Of a DNA stretch of 45,564 bases, positions 1-7,455 are shown one piece after another. The DNA comes from CALZFJ01 sp964459845 (GTDB lineage: Bacteria > Bacteroidota > Bacteroidia > Bacteroidales > Muribaculaceae). The stretch's first letter is position 1. Each line of letters opens with the position of its first letter. Position numbers and translations under genes: made by a program. The notes below the pieces were generated by a model that did no database searches, was not told the origin of the DNA, and saw only the letters and a list, made by a program, of their open reading frames with translations. The DNA is taken from the NCBI GenBank assembly GCA_964459845.1, contig CAYWOC010000019.1, positions 1 through 45,564 on the forward strand, read 5' to 3'.

Positions 1-96
1 ATATCCACTATAGCGCATTTGCATCGTTTTGCTATCACCGACTATTAATATTGCTCCATTACTAACGATTTGCGCTTAGCCCAATCTGCATTATGA

Positions 97-127
97 TTTG
101 TGGAGAATAAAAAAATCTCTATCTTTG
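97..127 (+). promoter_or_regulatory. Bacteroidota-type promoter, distal
   Basis: TTTG at 97-100, a 19-bp spacer, then TATCTTTG at 120-127. This is the full -33/-7 pattern of the Bacteroidota primary sigma factor. It would start transcription near 132, about 94 nt before the hydrolase start at 226. A second -7 box lies closer to the gene, so the two may act in tandem. Confidence 0.6.
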
Positions 128-166
128 CATAATACAGGCGGCATCTCAGCATAATATTCAAATAAA

Positions 167-200
167 TTTGATATTCTGCTTTCGATTTGCACTATCTTTG
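167..200 (+). promoter_or_regulatory. Bacteroidota-type promoter, proximal
   Basis: TATCTTTG at 193-200 matches the -7 box. TTTG at 167-170 is the best -33 candidate, but the 22-bp spacer is longer than usual. The predicted start near 205 gives a leader of about 20 nt for the gene at 226. Confidence 0.55.
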
Positions 201-225
201 TGGATATAACTAAAAACTGACGACA

Positions 226-1638
226 ATGACAAGACGATTAGCAAGTTTTTTATTTCTGCTTTCAGCCATAACCGGCTTTTATGCCGCAGCAGGCAATCAC
301 TGGTATGATAGCTCGTGGAGCGGCGACCTTAATGTGATGGGCATGAAGCTGACACTCAACTTCAATTTCACATCGGCTGGCGACGGCGACATAAAGTGTA
401 CGCTCGACAGTCCAAACCAGAATGCATTCGGAATACCTTGCTCAAAGGTCGTCGCAGTCATCAACTGCAATAAAGCATCTGGCGACTCCATAGAAGTGTC
501 GATCGATGCGCTCCGCGCCTCATATCGTGGTGTGGTGTGCGGCGACAGTGTGATTGCCGGCAAGTTCAAGCAAGGCATGGAGTTTCCGCTCACCCTGCGC
601 CGTATCGCCGCTCCCACAGTGGCAGCACAGCGCAAGCAGACTCCCATAGCTCCATTCCCATACAAAACCCGGGATGTCAAATTCCCGAACGCAGACGACG
701 GCGTGACGCTTGCCGGCACGCTCACTTTGCCTGCCGAGGGGAAGAATTTCCCTGCCGTGGTGCTTGTGTCGGGCAGCGGAGCGCAAAACCGCGACGAGGA
801 GATGATGGGCGGACATCGCCCTTTTGCCGTAATTGCCGACTATCTTACACGACATGGCATTGCGGTGCTGCGCTACGACGACCGCGGGACTGCCGAATCC
901 ACTGGCGACTTCAAGAGCTGCATTACCCAAGACTTTGCCCGCGACGCAGAGGCAGCATTCAGATTCCTTGCGTCACAACCCGAAATAAACAAGAAGAAAA
1001 TAGGATATGTGGGACACAGCGAAGGCGGCATGATAGCTTTCATGAATGCAGCCAACGACAAGAATGTGGCGTTTATCGTCACTCTTGCTGCTCCTGCCAC
1101 AAAAGGCCGCGACCTGATGATACGGCAGACGGGACTTATGGCAGCAATCATAAGGTCGTCGGAGATTGTGAAGCATGACCGCAAGACCGAGATGATATTT
1201 GATGCCATCGACCAAGCCACCGACAGTGTCGCACTGCGCAAGCAGCTCTTCAGAATATTGACAGATGGAAACGAGCCCGATTCAATACCTGCCGAACAAC
1301 GCAAGAACATCGAGCAGCAGCTTTCGGTGATGACTTCGCCATGGTATATGAATTTCATAAAATACGATCCCACCGACGCGATACGCTCCGTGAAATGCCC
1401 AGTATTTGCCCTTGGAGGTTCGCTCGATTCGCAAGTGGATGCAGAAATCAATCTTGCAGCGATACGCTCGCTATGCGGCTCGAAACGCGTGGAGACTCAG
1501 CTATACCCCGGACTGAACCACTTGTTCCAAAGTTGCAAGCCGGGCATGGAAAGTTTAATGTATAATCAGATTGAAGAGACTATATCGCCGCAGGTTCTCG
1601 ACGACATGGCAAAATGGATAATCTCCGTCGCAAAGTGA
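226..1638 (+). CDS. Secreted alpha/beta hydrolase
   Basis: 470-residue exported serine hydrolase. An N-terminal signal peptide (residues 1-22, hydrophobic core then Ala-rich cleavage region) is followed by a small beta-rich domain (about 25-135) and an alpha/beta-hydrolase domain (about 150-470). The nucleophile elbow is GHSEGG with Ser265. The oxyanion region is SGSGAQNRD (182-190). Asp401 in GGSLDSQVD and His432 in GLNHLF complete a plausible catalytic triad. Proteins of this two-domain form are common in Bacteroidales and are usually annotated as alpha/beta hydrolase or S9-like esterase/peptidase; the substrate cannot be read from sequence. The gene stands alone, with tandem promoters upstream and a 17-bp-stem hairpin between it and the convergent cdd gene. 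The fold is certain; acyl or peptide specificity is open. Confidence 0.9.
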   Translation: MTRRLASFLFLLSAITGFYAAAGNHWYDSSWSGDLNVMGMKLTLNFNFTSAGDGDIKCTLDSPNQNAFGIPCSKVVAVINCNKASGDSIEVSIDALRASYRGVVCGDSVIAGKFKQGMEFPLTLRRIAAPTVAAQRKQTPIAPFPYKTRDVKFPNADDGVTLAGTLTLPAEGKNFPAVVLVSGSGAQNRDEEMMGGHRPFAVIADYLTRHGIAVLRYDDRGTAESTGDFKSCITQDFARDAEAAFRFLASQPEINKKKIGYVGHSEGGMIAFMNAANDKNVAFIVTLAAPATKGRDLMIRQTGLMAAIIRSSEIVKHDRKTEMIFDAIDQATDSVALRKQLFRILTDGNEPDSIPAEQRKNIEQQLSVMTSPWYMNFIKYDPTDAIRSVKCPVFALGGSLDSQVDAEINLAAIRSLCGSKRVETQLYPGLNHLFQSCKPGMESLMYNQIEETISPQVLDDMAKWIISVAK

Positions 1639-1689
1639 CTGCGGCGAAAAAGAGAATTTCTTTATCCGGAATCTCAAACGACCGATTTA

Positions 1690-1732
1690 AGATTAAGCCC
1701 AAAATCTGTTTTTAGGATTTTGGGCTTAATCT
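1690..1732. terminator. Perfect 17-bp hairpin between convergent genes
   Basis: Positions 1690-1706 pair without mismatch with 1716-1732, leaving a 9-nt loop. It sits between the hydrolase (+) and cdd (-), so it probably ends both transcripts. Neither side carries a long T run, so the termination role is inferred from stem strength and position. Confidence 0.6.
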
Positions 1733-1745
1733 CTTATAAATACCG

Positions 1746-2225
1746 TCAAGCCTTCAAATCCTCTTCGAAGCATAGCGGCAGCAGGTCTTTAACGCTGCTG
1801 AACACATATATGCCGTCAGTCCCATAGAGCATCACCTCCACAGGTTCTCCTCCCAGCTTCTCATATTCAAGCAGGGCTTGGCGACACGCACCGCATGGCG
1901 ATATGGGATTGGGCAGGAATTTTCCCTCGTGGAATGCAGCTATGGCAAGCTTCACAAACCGCTCGCCCGGATACTTTGCGCTGGCATAATAGCAGGTGGT
2001 GCGCTCGGCACATAGCGACGACGGGAAAGCGGCATTCTCCTGATTGGCTCCAGTCACAATCTCGCCGTTTGCCAAAAGCAGTGCCGCACCCACATTGAAA
2101 AGGCTGTATGGAGCATAGGCGCGCTGTGTTGCATCTTTTGCGAGGTCGATTAAATTTTTATCGGCCTCGTTAAGCTCATTATAAGAGTAAACTCTTATCT
2201 TTGTAACTAAATTCTTTTCAATCAT
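1746..2225 (-). CDS. cdd: Cytidine deaminase
   Basis: 159 residues, normal for a homotetrameric cytidine/deoxycytidine deaminase of pyrimidine salvage in the cytoplasm. The zinc site is complete: Cys72 and catalytic Glu74 in CAERT, then Cys111 and Cys114 in SPCGACRQ. The substrate-binding stretch VGAALL...GANQENAAFPSSLCAE is typical. The start at 2225 uses a CAT that shares bases with the ATG of the divergent gene at 2224, so the two reading frames overlap by 2 bp. A -7 box (TATCTTTG, minus strand 2251-2244) with an ATTG at -33 (2274-2271) supports this start with a leader of about 14 nt. Confidence 0.95.
   Translation of the reverse strand: MIEKNLVTKIRVYSYNELNEADKNLIDLAKDATQRAYAPYSLFNVGAALLLANGEIVTGANQENAAFPSSLCAERTTCYYASAKYPGERFVKLAIAAFHEGKFLPNPISPCGACRQALLEYEKLGGEPVEVMLYGTDGIYVFSSVKDLLPLCFEEDLKA
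2181..2203 (+). promoter_or_regulatory. Promoter with overlapping palindrome, for the glucosaminidase gene
   Basis: TATCTTTG at 2196-2203 is a consensus -7 box, placed to start the lipoprotein gene at 2224 with a leader of about 16 nt. No clear TTTG is seen at -33. An exact inverted repeat, ATAAGAGT-AA-ACTCTTAT (2181-2198), fills the spacer and overlaps the -7 box, as an operator would. The element also lies inside the first codons of cdd, so part of the symmetry could be coincidental. Confidence 0.5.
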
Positions 2226-2871
2226 GATAAAATATTATTTGCTCAAAGATACAGAAAAATATTTGTTCCGCAATCTTTCGGTGGCAATTTGTGCCATAGC
2301 CGCTCTGTTTTTCACGGCTTGTTCTTCTCATCACAAAATCACCACAGTGGACTCTTCTTCGATAAAGCGAGAGAACACCACGCCGCAAGCGGGCAACAAT
2401 TCGGGCAAGCAAAGCTCTGCCACACCGCTGCGCGACGGCAAAGCGCAACGCCTCCGCTACATCGAGCAGCACAAAAAGGCGGCTATAGCCAATCGCAACC
2501 GCTACGGCATTCCTGCCGCCATCACACTCGGACAGGGATTGCTGGAAAGTGCCGGCGGCACAAGTTTCCTCGCCCAGAACGGGAACAATCATTTCGGAAT
2601 CAAAGCGAGCCGCGACTGGAGCGGTCCATCTCTGTGCAAGCCTAACGAGAATGTCCCCTACCGCAAATATGGCAGCGTGGAAGACTGCTTTGCCGACCAT
2701 GCCCGATTCTTGATGAGGAAGCGATATGCGCCGCTGTTCAAGCTCGACATCACCGACTATAAGGGCTGGGCACGCACTCTGAAGTCTTGCGGTTATGCCA
2801 CCGACCCTAAATATGCCGAGAAACTGATTCGCGTGATTGAGATGTATGAGCTTCACCTGCTTGACCGATAA
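2224..2871 (+). CDS. Glucosaminidase-domain lipoprotein (GH73-like)
   Basis: 215 residues. A hydrophobic stretch (about 18-30) ends in a lipobox TAC with Cys33, so the protein is probably a lipoprotein. A Ser/Lys-rich linker follows, then a mannosyl-glycoprotein endo-beta-N-acetylglucosaminidase-like domain (about 75-210). Within it, the helix QGLLESAGGTSFLA carries the expected catalytic Glu, followed by the typical NNHFGIK motif. Such enzymes cut the glycan strands of peptidoglycan during growth or separation. The n-region before the signal core is long (17 residues), so an in-frame TTG at codon 14 is a possible alternative start. The ATG is preferred because the -7 box at 2196-2203 gives a normal short leader. 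It is divergent from cdd with overlapping start codons. Confidence 0.87.
   Translation: MIKYYLLKDTEKYLFRNLSVAICAIAALFFTACSSHHKITTVDSSSIKRENTTPQAGNNSGKQSSATPLRDGKAQRLRYIEQHKKAAIANRNRYGIPAAITLGQGLLESAGGTSFLAQNGNNHFGIKASRDWSGPSLCKPNENVPYRKYGSVEDCFADHARFLMRKRYAPLFKLDITDYKGWARTLKSCGYATDPKYAEKLIRVIEMYELHLLDR
2244..2274 (-). promoter_or_regulatory. Promoter for cdd inside the divergent gene
   Basis: Minus-strand TATCTTTG (2251-2244) with ATTG at 2274-2271, spacer 19 bp. It lies inside the first 17 codons of the plus-strand glucosaminidase frame. Confidence 0.55.
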
Positions 2872-2983
2872 ACCATTCTTTTTTCGAATCGTTCATTAAA
2901 CCTCAATCGACTATAAATTGAAAGTTTTTTAGCCTTAATGGGATTTTTTGTGGTTTTCTGGCTCAACTATAAAATTAAATCCT

Positions 2984-3012
2984 TACATTTGTGAGTTTTT
3001 AACCTAATTTTG
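2984..3012 (+). promoter_or_regulatory. Candidate -7 boxes upstream of the endonuclease gene
   Basis: Two matches to TAnnTTTG: TACATTTG (2984-2991) and TAATTTTG (3005-3012). The second gives a leader of about 30 nt to the ATG at 3048. Neither has a good -33 box at the usual distance. Confidence 0.4.
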
Positions 3013-3047
3013 TGGAACTTATATTGTAATTACAGCAACTCAATAAT

Positions 3048-4748
3048 ATGAACAGACTATTTGCTACACTCTGCTTCGCGCTATCAGTGCTGACGGCGGC
3101 TTATGCTGCCGCACCGACGGGATACTACAGCGCACTCGACGGGAAATCCGACGAAACACTGAAAAATCAACTGCATGACATCATCAGCAAGCACACGCAG
3201 CTCACCTACAGCAGCCTATGGGACTATTTTCCACAGACCGACGCTTATCCTGAACGCGTGTCGGGCAAACTGCTGGTGTGGGATATGTATTCCGACAACT
3301 GGGACAATCAGACCTACTACTACTTTGGCGGCACTCGTGGGCTGAACCGCGAACACAGTGTGCCTAAAAGCTGGTGGGGAAACTCGGGAAGCTCAAATGC
3401 CGATATTGAGAAGTTCCTTGCCGGAACCGACATCACCCATCTGTTTCCCTCCGATGGCTCTGCCAATATGGCTAAAAGCAATTATCCGCTCGGCGAAGTG
3501 ACGACATCTAAGTTTGACAACGGAACTTGCAAAGTGGGATATGCCGAAAGCGGTCAGGGCGGCGGCGCAAGCTATGTGTTTGAGCCTGCCGACGAATATA
3601 AGGGCGACTTTGCGCGTGTGTATTTCTATATGGCAACCTGCTACCAAGACTATACTTGGAAATACAATTACATGTTCATCACAAAGTCGGCGGCACAAAA
3701 CAGCTACTTGTCGTTGAAGCCTTGGGCTTATAATATGCTGCTCGACTGGTGCCGCAAAGATCCGGTCAGCCAAAAAGAGATTGACCGTAACGAGGCTGTT
3801 TATAAAATTCAGGGCAACCGAAATCCGTTCATCGACGACCCTGAACTGGTGGAATACATCTGGGGCAACAAACGCGGTCAGAAATACAGTGCCGACCACG
3901 CAACCGGCACACCAACTCTTATAAGCCCGGTACAGAACAGTGAGCTTAATTTTGGAGAAGTGGCAATAGGCAAATCTCAGCATGTAGATCTGTTCATAAA
4001 GGGAGAGAACCTTGTGGGAAATCTCACAATAACCATCTACCGCGACAATGCCGACATGTTTAAGGCTCAGGTGAGCCAAATAAGCGCATCAAGCGCAAAC
4101 GCTGCCGATGGATATAAGCTCCGCATCACTTATACGCCTACTGCCATCGGAACTCATTCGGCACGCCTCGTGGTGTCCGACGGCGGACTGTCGGGCAGTG
4201 TGGGTATGCAGCTCAATGGTTCTTGCCTTGAAATTCCGTCACTGTCGCAGCTCACGGCAAACGAAGCCTCCAACCTTGAAGGGACAAGCTACCGCGCTTC
4301 GTGGAACGAGGCTAAGGAGAAAATAGACTACTACATCGTCACCCGCACCGTATATAGCGGCTCAAGCTCAACTACCGAGGAATTTACTGCCGACGACAAC
4401 TTCTATGATTTCGACGACTTGAATGCCGGAGAAATCCACACCTACAGCGTGCAGTCGAGCCGTCTCGGATACCGTTCAATCGCATCAAATGTAATCACCG
4501 TGACACCTGCCGGTGTAACTGGCGTGACAGCCGACAAGGGACTTTCTGCAATCTGCTATGCCGACGGGACTGTGAAGCTCCTATGCAGCGAGCCTCACAC
4601 AGCTTGCCGAATAATCAATGCGCAAGGTCAACTGGCGAAATTCTTGAGTAAGATTGAGCCAAATGAGCTTATAGAATTGCCTTTAGGGGTATATTTCATC
4701 ACCACCGACCAATGCAAACGACCGGTTAAAGTCGCAGTCAGACTTTAA
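3048..4748 (+). CDS. Secreted endonuclease I family protein with C-terminal secretion-like domain
   Basis: 566 residues. Signal peptide 1-21. The endonuclease I (EndA/Vvn-type, beta-beta-alpha metal) domain spans about 25-285: GLNREHSVPKSWWGN contains the catalytic His103 region, and THLFPSDGSANMAKSNYPLGE is the second family signature. A beta-sandwich resembling choice-of-anchor-D/Ig domains follows (about 300-395), then a fibronectin-III-like stretch (about 395-485). The last 70 residues contain a strand pattern ending in LGVYFITTD...VKVAVRL, like T9SS/Por sorting domains. The likely role is an extracellular or surface nuclease that degrades DNA non-specifically for nutrients or against extracellular DNA. 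It is followed by a strong hairpin terminator. The nuclease call is firm; the secretion route is inferred. Confidence 0.9.
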   Translation: MNRLFATLCFALSVLTAAYAAAPTGYYSALDGKSDETLKNQLHDIISKHTQLTYSSLWDYFPQTDAYPERVSGKLLVWDMYSDNWDNQTYYYFGGTRGLNREHSVPKSWWGNSGSSNADIEKFLAGTDITHLFPSDGSANMAKSNYPLGEVTTSKFDNGTCKVGYAESGQGGGASYVFEPADEYKGDFARVYFYMATCYQDYTWKYNYMFITKSAAQNSYLSLKPWAYNMLLDWCRKDPVSQKEIDRNEAVYKIQGNRNPFIDDPELVEYIWGNKRGQKYSADHATGTPTLISPVQNSELNFGEVAIGKSQHVDLFIKGENLVGNLTITIYRDNADMFKAQVSQISASSANAADGYKLRITYTPTAIGTHSARLVVSDGGLSGSVGMQLNGSCLEIPSLSQLTANEASNLEGTSYRASWNEAKEKIDYYIVTRTVYSGSSSTTEEFTADDNFYDFDDLNAGEIHTYSVQSSRLGYRSIASNVITVTPAGVTGVTADKGLSAICYADGTVKLLCSEPHTACRIINAQGQLAKFLSKIEPNELIELPLGVYFITTDQCKRPVKVAVRL

Positions 4749-4773
4749 CCATACCAATAACACACTGACGCAC

Positions 4774-4810
4774 AATAGGATGCTCAGCTCACAAAGCTCT
4801 GCATCCTATT
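4774..4810 (+). terminator. Rho-independent-type terminator after the endonuclease gene
   Basis: AATAGGATGC (4774-4783) pairs with GCATCCTATT (4801-4810); an inner AGCT/AGCT pair is possible. ATTATTTC follows, a weak T tract. It lies 25 bp past the stop codon. Confidence 0.75.
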
Positions 4811-4910
4811 ATTTCACAAAAAACTCACATTGCAATTAAACTTTTCACACATATTGCAGTCCGAATAATATAATAACTACAATTTTTTAACCAATTAATT
4901 TTTTACTATT

Positions 4911-5315
4911 ATGAGAAAAGTATTAAAATCTATGATGTTTGCTTGCGTTGTTATGCTTATGGGTATTGCAATCAACTCTTGTACGGAAGAAACAGGCGAC
5001 CACATGTATGATGTGACCACATCCAGCGACACAAGCACAGGGTCATATATGAGCTACAAGGCATCGGGGGCAGAATCCACTATTTTTAAGCATGTGAAGC
5101 AAGTGGCGACTGAGGTATCACCATCCAGCACATATGTAATAATAAACGGCGGAAAGAACGATTGCGACAAGAAAATCAAAGCTGCCGTAAACGCAGGAAT
5201 GGACGAAGTGGAAGCTGGAGAAAACTACGGAAAGCTATTCGATCTGACCAGCACTACTGTCGTCATAAAAGAGAGTGACAAAGTAATCTTCAGCCGCACA
5301 TTCAAGAAGAAATAA
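4911..5315 (+). CDS. Small putative lipoprotein of unknown function
   Basis: 134 residues. The N-terminus has basic residues, a hydrophobic core and a lipobox INSC (Cys at about 24), typical of a Bacteroidota lipoprotein; the acidic residues after the Cys (TEETGD) are compatible with surface export. The mature part is about 110 residues, rich in Ser/Thr near the start and in Lys/Asp later, with no motif I recognise. The upstream region is very AT-rich and lacks a clear promoter consensus. A strong terminator follows at 5379-5415. The reading frame is open, signal-bearing and flanked by terminators on both sides, so the gene is real, but no function can be assigned. Confidence 0.75.
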   Translation: MRKVLKSMMFACVVMLMGIAINSCTEETGDHMYDVTTSSDTSTGSYMSYKASGAESTIFKHVKQVATEVSPSSTYVIINGGKNDCDKKIKAAVNAGMDEVEAGENYGKLFDLTSTTVVIKESDKVIFSRTFKKK

Positions 5316-5378
5316 TCGTGTGTAAGAGACTTGTCATCTGGCACAAGAATTAGGCTTAAAATTGGATAATACAGAAAT

Positions 5379-5415
5379 GCCGGCTCGCGCAAATGGATGC
5401 ATGAGCCGGCTTTTT
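5379..5415 (+). terminator. Strong hairpin terminator
   Basis: GCCGGCTC (5379-5386) pairs with GAGCCGGC (5403-5410) and is followed by TTTTT (5411-5415). It ends the small lipoprotein transcript. It may also stop the convergent deoC transcript, although the minus-strand tail (ATTTCTG) is weak. Confidence 0.85.
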
Positions 5416-5480
5416 AGTATTATAGCGCTTGGAGAAACGGAAGCACACCTGAGCTTCTGTGTCTCGCGAAAGACTTATTA

Positions 5481-6383
5481 TCAGAACACCTTTTTGCTCT
5501 CGCCGGTGATGTCGGCAAGCAGATTGTTTGCAAGGCTTGAAGCTCCGATACGGAAATATTGGTTTGTGAGCCACTCTTCACCGAGAACCTCTTTCACGAT
5601 TGTGTAATACTTCAATGCATCCTCGGTAGTACGCACACCGCCCGAAGCCTTGAAGCCAATCATCACACCATGCTTCTCGTAATATTCCTTTATGCACTGG
5701 CACATCACATACGCAGCCTCGGGGGTCGCTCCGTCATAAATCTTGCCTGTAGATGTCTTTATGAAATCTGCGCCTGAATACATCGACAAGATGGATGCGC
5801 GCTTGATGTTCTCGGCTGTTTTCAATGCTCCAGTTTCAAGAATAACCTTCAAGCGTGCATCGCGTGCCGACTCCTTTATCTCTGCGATTTCGTCGCAAAG
5901 CTCCTCATAGTCGCCATCGACAAAGTATCCAAGGGGAAACACTATATCCACCTCGTTAGCCCCGTCAGCGACGGCTAAAGCGGTCTCCACGGTCTTCACT
6001 TCAAGATGTGCCTGCGATGAAGGGAAATTTGCCGAGCAAACAGCCACATACACCTCGCTGACTTCGAGATTTGAGCGCACCACACTGGCAAAATTCGCAT
6101 ACACGCAGATGGCAGCCACATTCTTGTATTGAGGATAGTTGTTCTCAAAGTCGTTCACTTTTTGAGTGAACGCAGCGACCGATTTCTCGGAGTCGGTTGT
6201 GCTTAGCGTAGTCAAGTCGATGCAGTTGAGCATAAACTCATACACTTCTTTGTTGCGGTTCTCTGCCACATGTTCGTCGAGAAGTTTCTCCACCTCAGCT
6301 TTCACTGCAGCGTCATCGGTATTCACCTTGCTCTCGTTTATGGCTTGCAAATACTTGTTTTCGATTTTTTCTTCCATTGTCAA
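5481..6383 (-). CDS. deoC: Deoxyribose-phosphate aldolase
   Basis: 300 residues. It cleaves 2-deoxyribose 5-phosphate to glyceraldehyde 3-phosphate and acetaldehyde in deoxynucleoside catabolism. The class I aldolase TIM barrel is clear: Asp146 in EVDIVFPLG, Schiff-base Lys209 in ADFIKTSTGK, and the relay Lys245 in GFKASGGVRT. An N-terminal extension of about 50 residues relative to the E. coli enzyme is normal in Bacteroidales. It is the last gene of the minus-strand run that begins with ybeY; the gap to the mazG-like gene is 105 bp and shows no -7 box. Met3 is an equally possible start. Confidence 0.96.
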   Translation of the reverse strand: MTMEEKIENKYLQAINESKVNTDDAAVKAEVEKLLDEHVAENRNKEVYEFMLNCIDLTTLSTTDSEKSVAAFTQKVNDFENNYPQYKNVAAICVYANFASVVRSNLEVSEVYVAVCSANFPSSQAHLEVKTVETALAVADGANEVDIVFPLGYFVDGDYEELCDEIAEIKESARDARLKVILETGALKTAENIKRASILSMYSGADFIKTSTGKIYDGATPEAAYVMCQCIKEYYEKHGVMIGFKASGGVRTTEDALKYYTIVKEVLGEEWLTNQYFRIGASSLANNLLADITGESKKVF

Positions 6384-6488
6384 TCTTATTTTATTGAATT
6401 ATATTTTTCTGATATTTCCCGGCAACAGGAAAGATGCTTTCAAATTTTCGATTCTCAGCGGGTTGAATTTCTCGTGAGTTTTTCGGTA

Positions 6489-6872
6489 TTATTCTCCACC
6501 GGCGTTTTCACCTGCCCCCATATGGTCCAACAGCTCATCGTGACTTGCCGCTAATTTAGCATTGTTGATATGCCGGGTGGCATCACGCTCGGTCTTTTTC
6601 TTGAAACTTCGTTCGAGCGCTTCGGTAAGATCTACCCCAGTCTGGTTGGCAATACAGATAAGCACCCACAGCACATCGGCAAGCTCCTCTTGCAGCGCAT
6701 CGGGATTCTCCCCTTTCTTGAATGACTGGTCGCCGAATTTGCGCGACATCACACGAGCCAGCTCTCCCACCTCCTCAGTGAGCACAGCCATATTCGTCAG
6801 CTCGCTGAAATATCTCACGCCATAGGTGTGAATCCAGCCATCTACCATATTTTGCGCTTCTTTGATTGTCAT
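6489..6872 (-). CDS. MazG-like nucleotide pyrophosphohydrolase
   Basis: 127 residues, all-alpha NTP pyrophosphatase fold. The metal-binding motif is EEVGELARV (about 32-40) followed by EELADVLWVLICIAN (about 62-76), the E-x-x-E...E-x-x-D pattern of MazG/dUTPase-type enzymes. Enzymes of this size hydrolyse (often non-canonical) NTPs to NMP and PPi, a housecleaning role. It lies 12 bp downstream of dtd and upstream of deoC in one operon. The Lys/Arg-rich helix FKKKTERDATRH is also typical of the family. The exact nucleotide substrate is not predictable. Confidence 0.9.
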   Translation of the reverse strand: MTIKEAQNMVDGWIHTYGVRYFSELTNMAVLTEEVGELARVMSRKFGDQSFKKGENPDALQEELADVLWVLICIANQTGVDLTEALERSFKKKTERDATRHINNAKLAASHDELLDHMGAGENAGGE

Positions 6873-6884
6873 AACTTCGCAAAT

Positions 6885-7337
6885 TTACACTTTTAATTTA
6901 GAATCTACAATAATTGTCACCGGTCCATCATTGATTAATTCCACCTGCATGTCGGCACCAAACACTCCGCGCAGCGTAGGCCGCCCGAGGAGCTGAGCCG
7001 TCTTGTCGCAGAATGCCTCGTAAAGAGGGACTGCGAGTTCATGCCCCGCCGCATGGATATAGGATGGGCGATTGCCTTTCTTTGTAGATGCCGCAAGGGT
7101 GAACTGGCTCACAACAAGAATCTCGCCGCCGGCATCTATCACCGAGCGGTTCATCACTCCGTTCTCATCATCAAAAATGCGCATGTTCACAGCTTTCTGT
7201 GCCAGCCATTCCATATCTTCCGCAGTGTCGCCTTCTACCACACCGACAAGAATCATAAGCCCCTCACCAATCGAGCTTATAAGCTCTCCTTTTATTGTGA
7301 CCGAAGCTCTTTTTACCCTTTGGATTACTATCTTCAT
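6885..7337 (-). CDS. dtd: D-aminoacyl-tRNA deacylase
   Basis: 150 residues, full length for the DTD family. It removes D-amino acids (and glycine) mischarged onto tRNA. Signatures: the N-terminal MKIVIQRVKRASV, the catalytic-pocket motif SQFTLAASTKKGNRPSY, and the cross-subunit Gly-Pro motif in NDGPVT near the C-terminus. It lies between uvrC (118 bp upstream, no promoter consensus seen) and the mazG-like gene (12 bp downstream), so it is probably co-transcribed. Confidence 0.97.
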   Translation of the reverse strand: MKIVIQRVKRASVTIKGELISSIGEGLMILVGVVEGDTAEDMEWLAQKAVNMRIFDDENGVMNRSVIDAGGEILVVSQFTLAASTKKGNRPSYIHAAGHELAVPLYEAFCDKTAQLLGRPTLRGVFGADMQVELINDGPVTIIVDSKLKV

Positions 7338-7455
7338 ATTACTATTTTTTGTAATTACTATAAATATCTGGATTTATGCCGGCATCAATAGAGGGAAGTC
7401 GCAAGACAACCAAATCATCGATAATTTCGACTGTACACGATTTCATCGGAGATTT

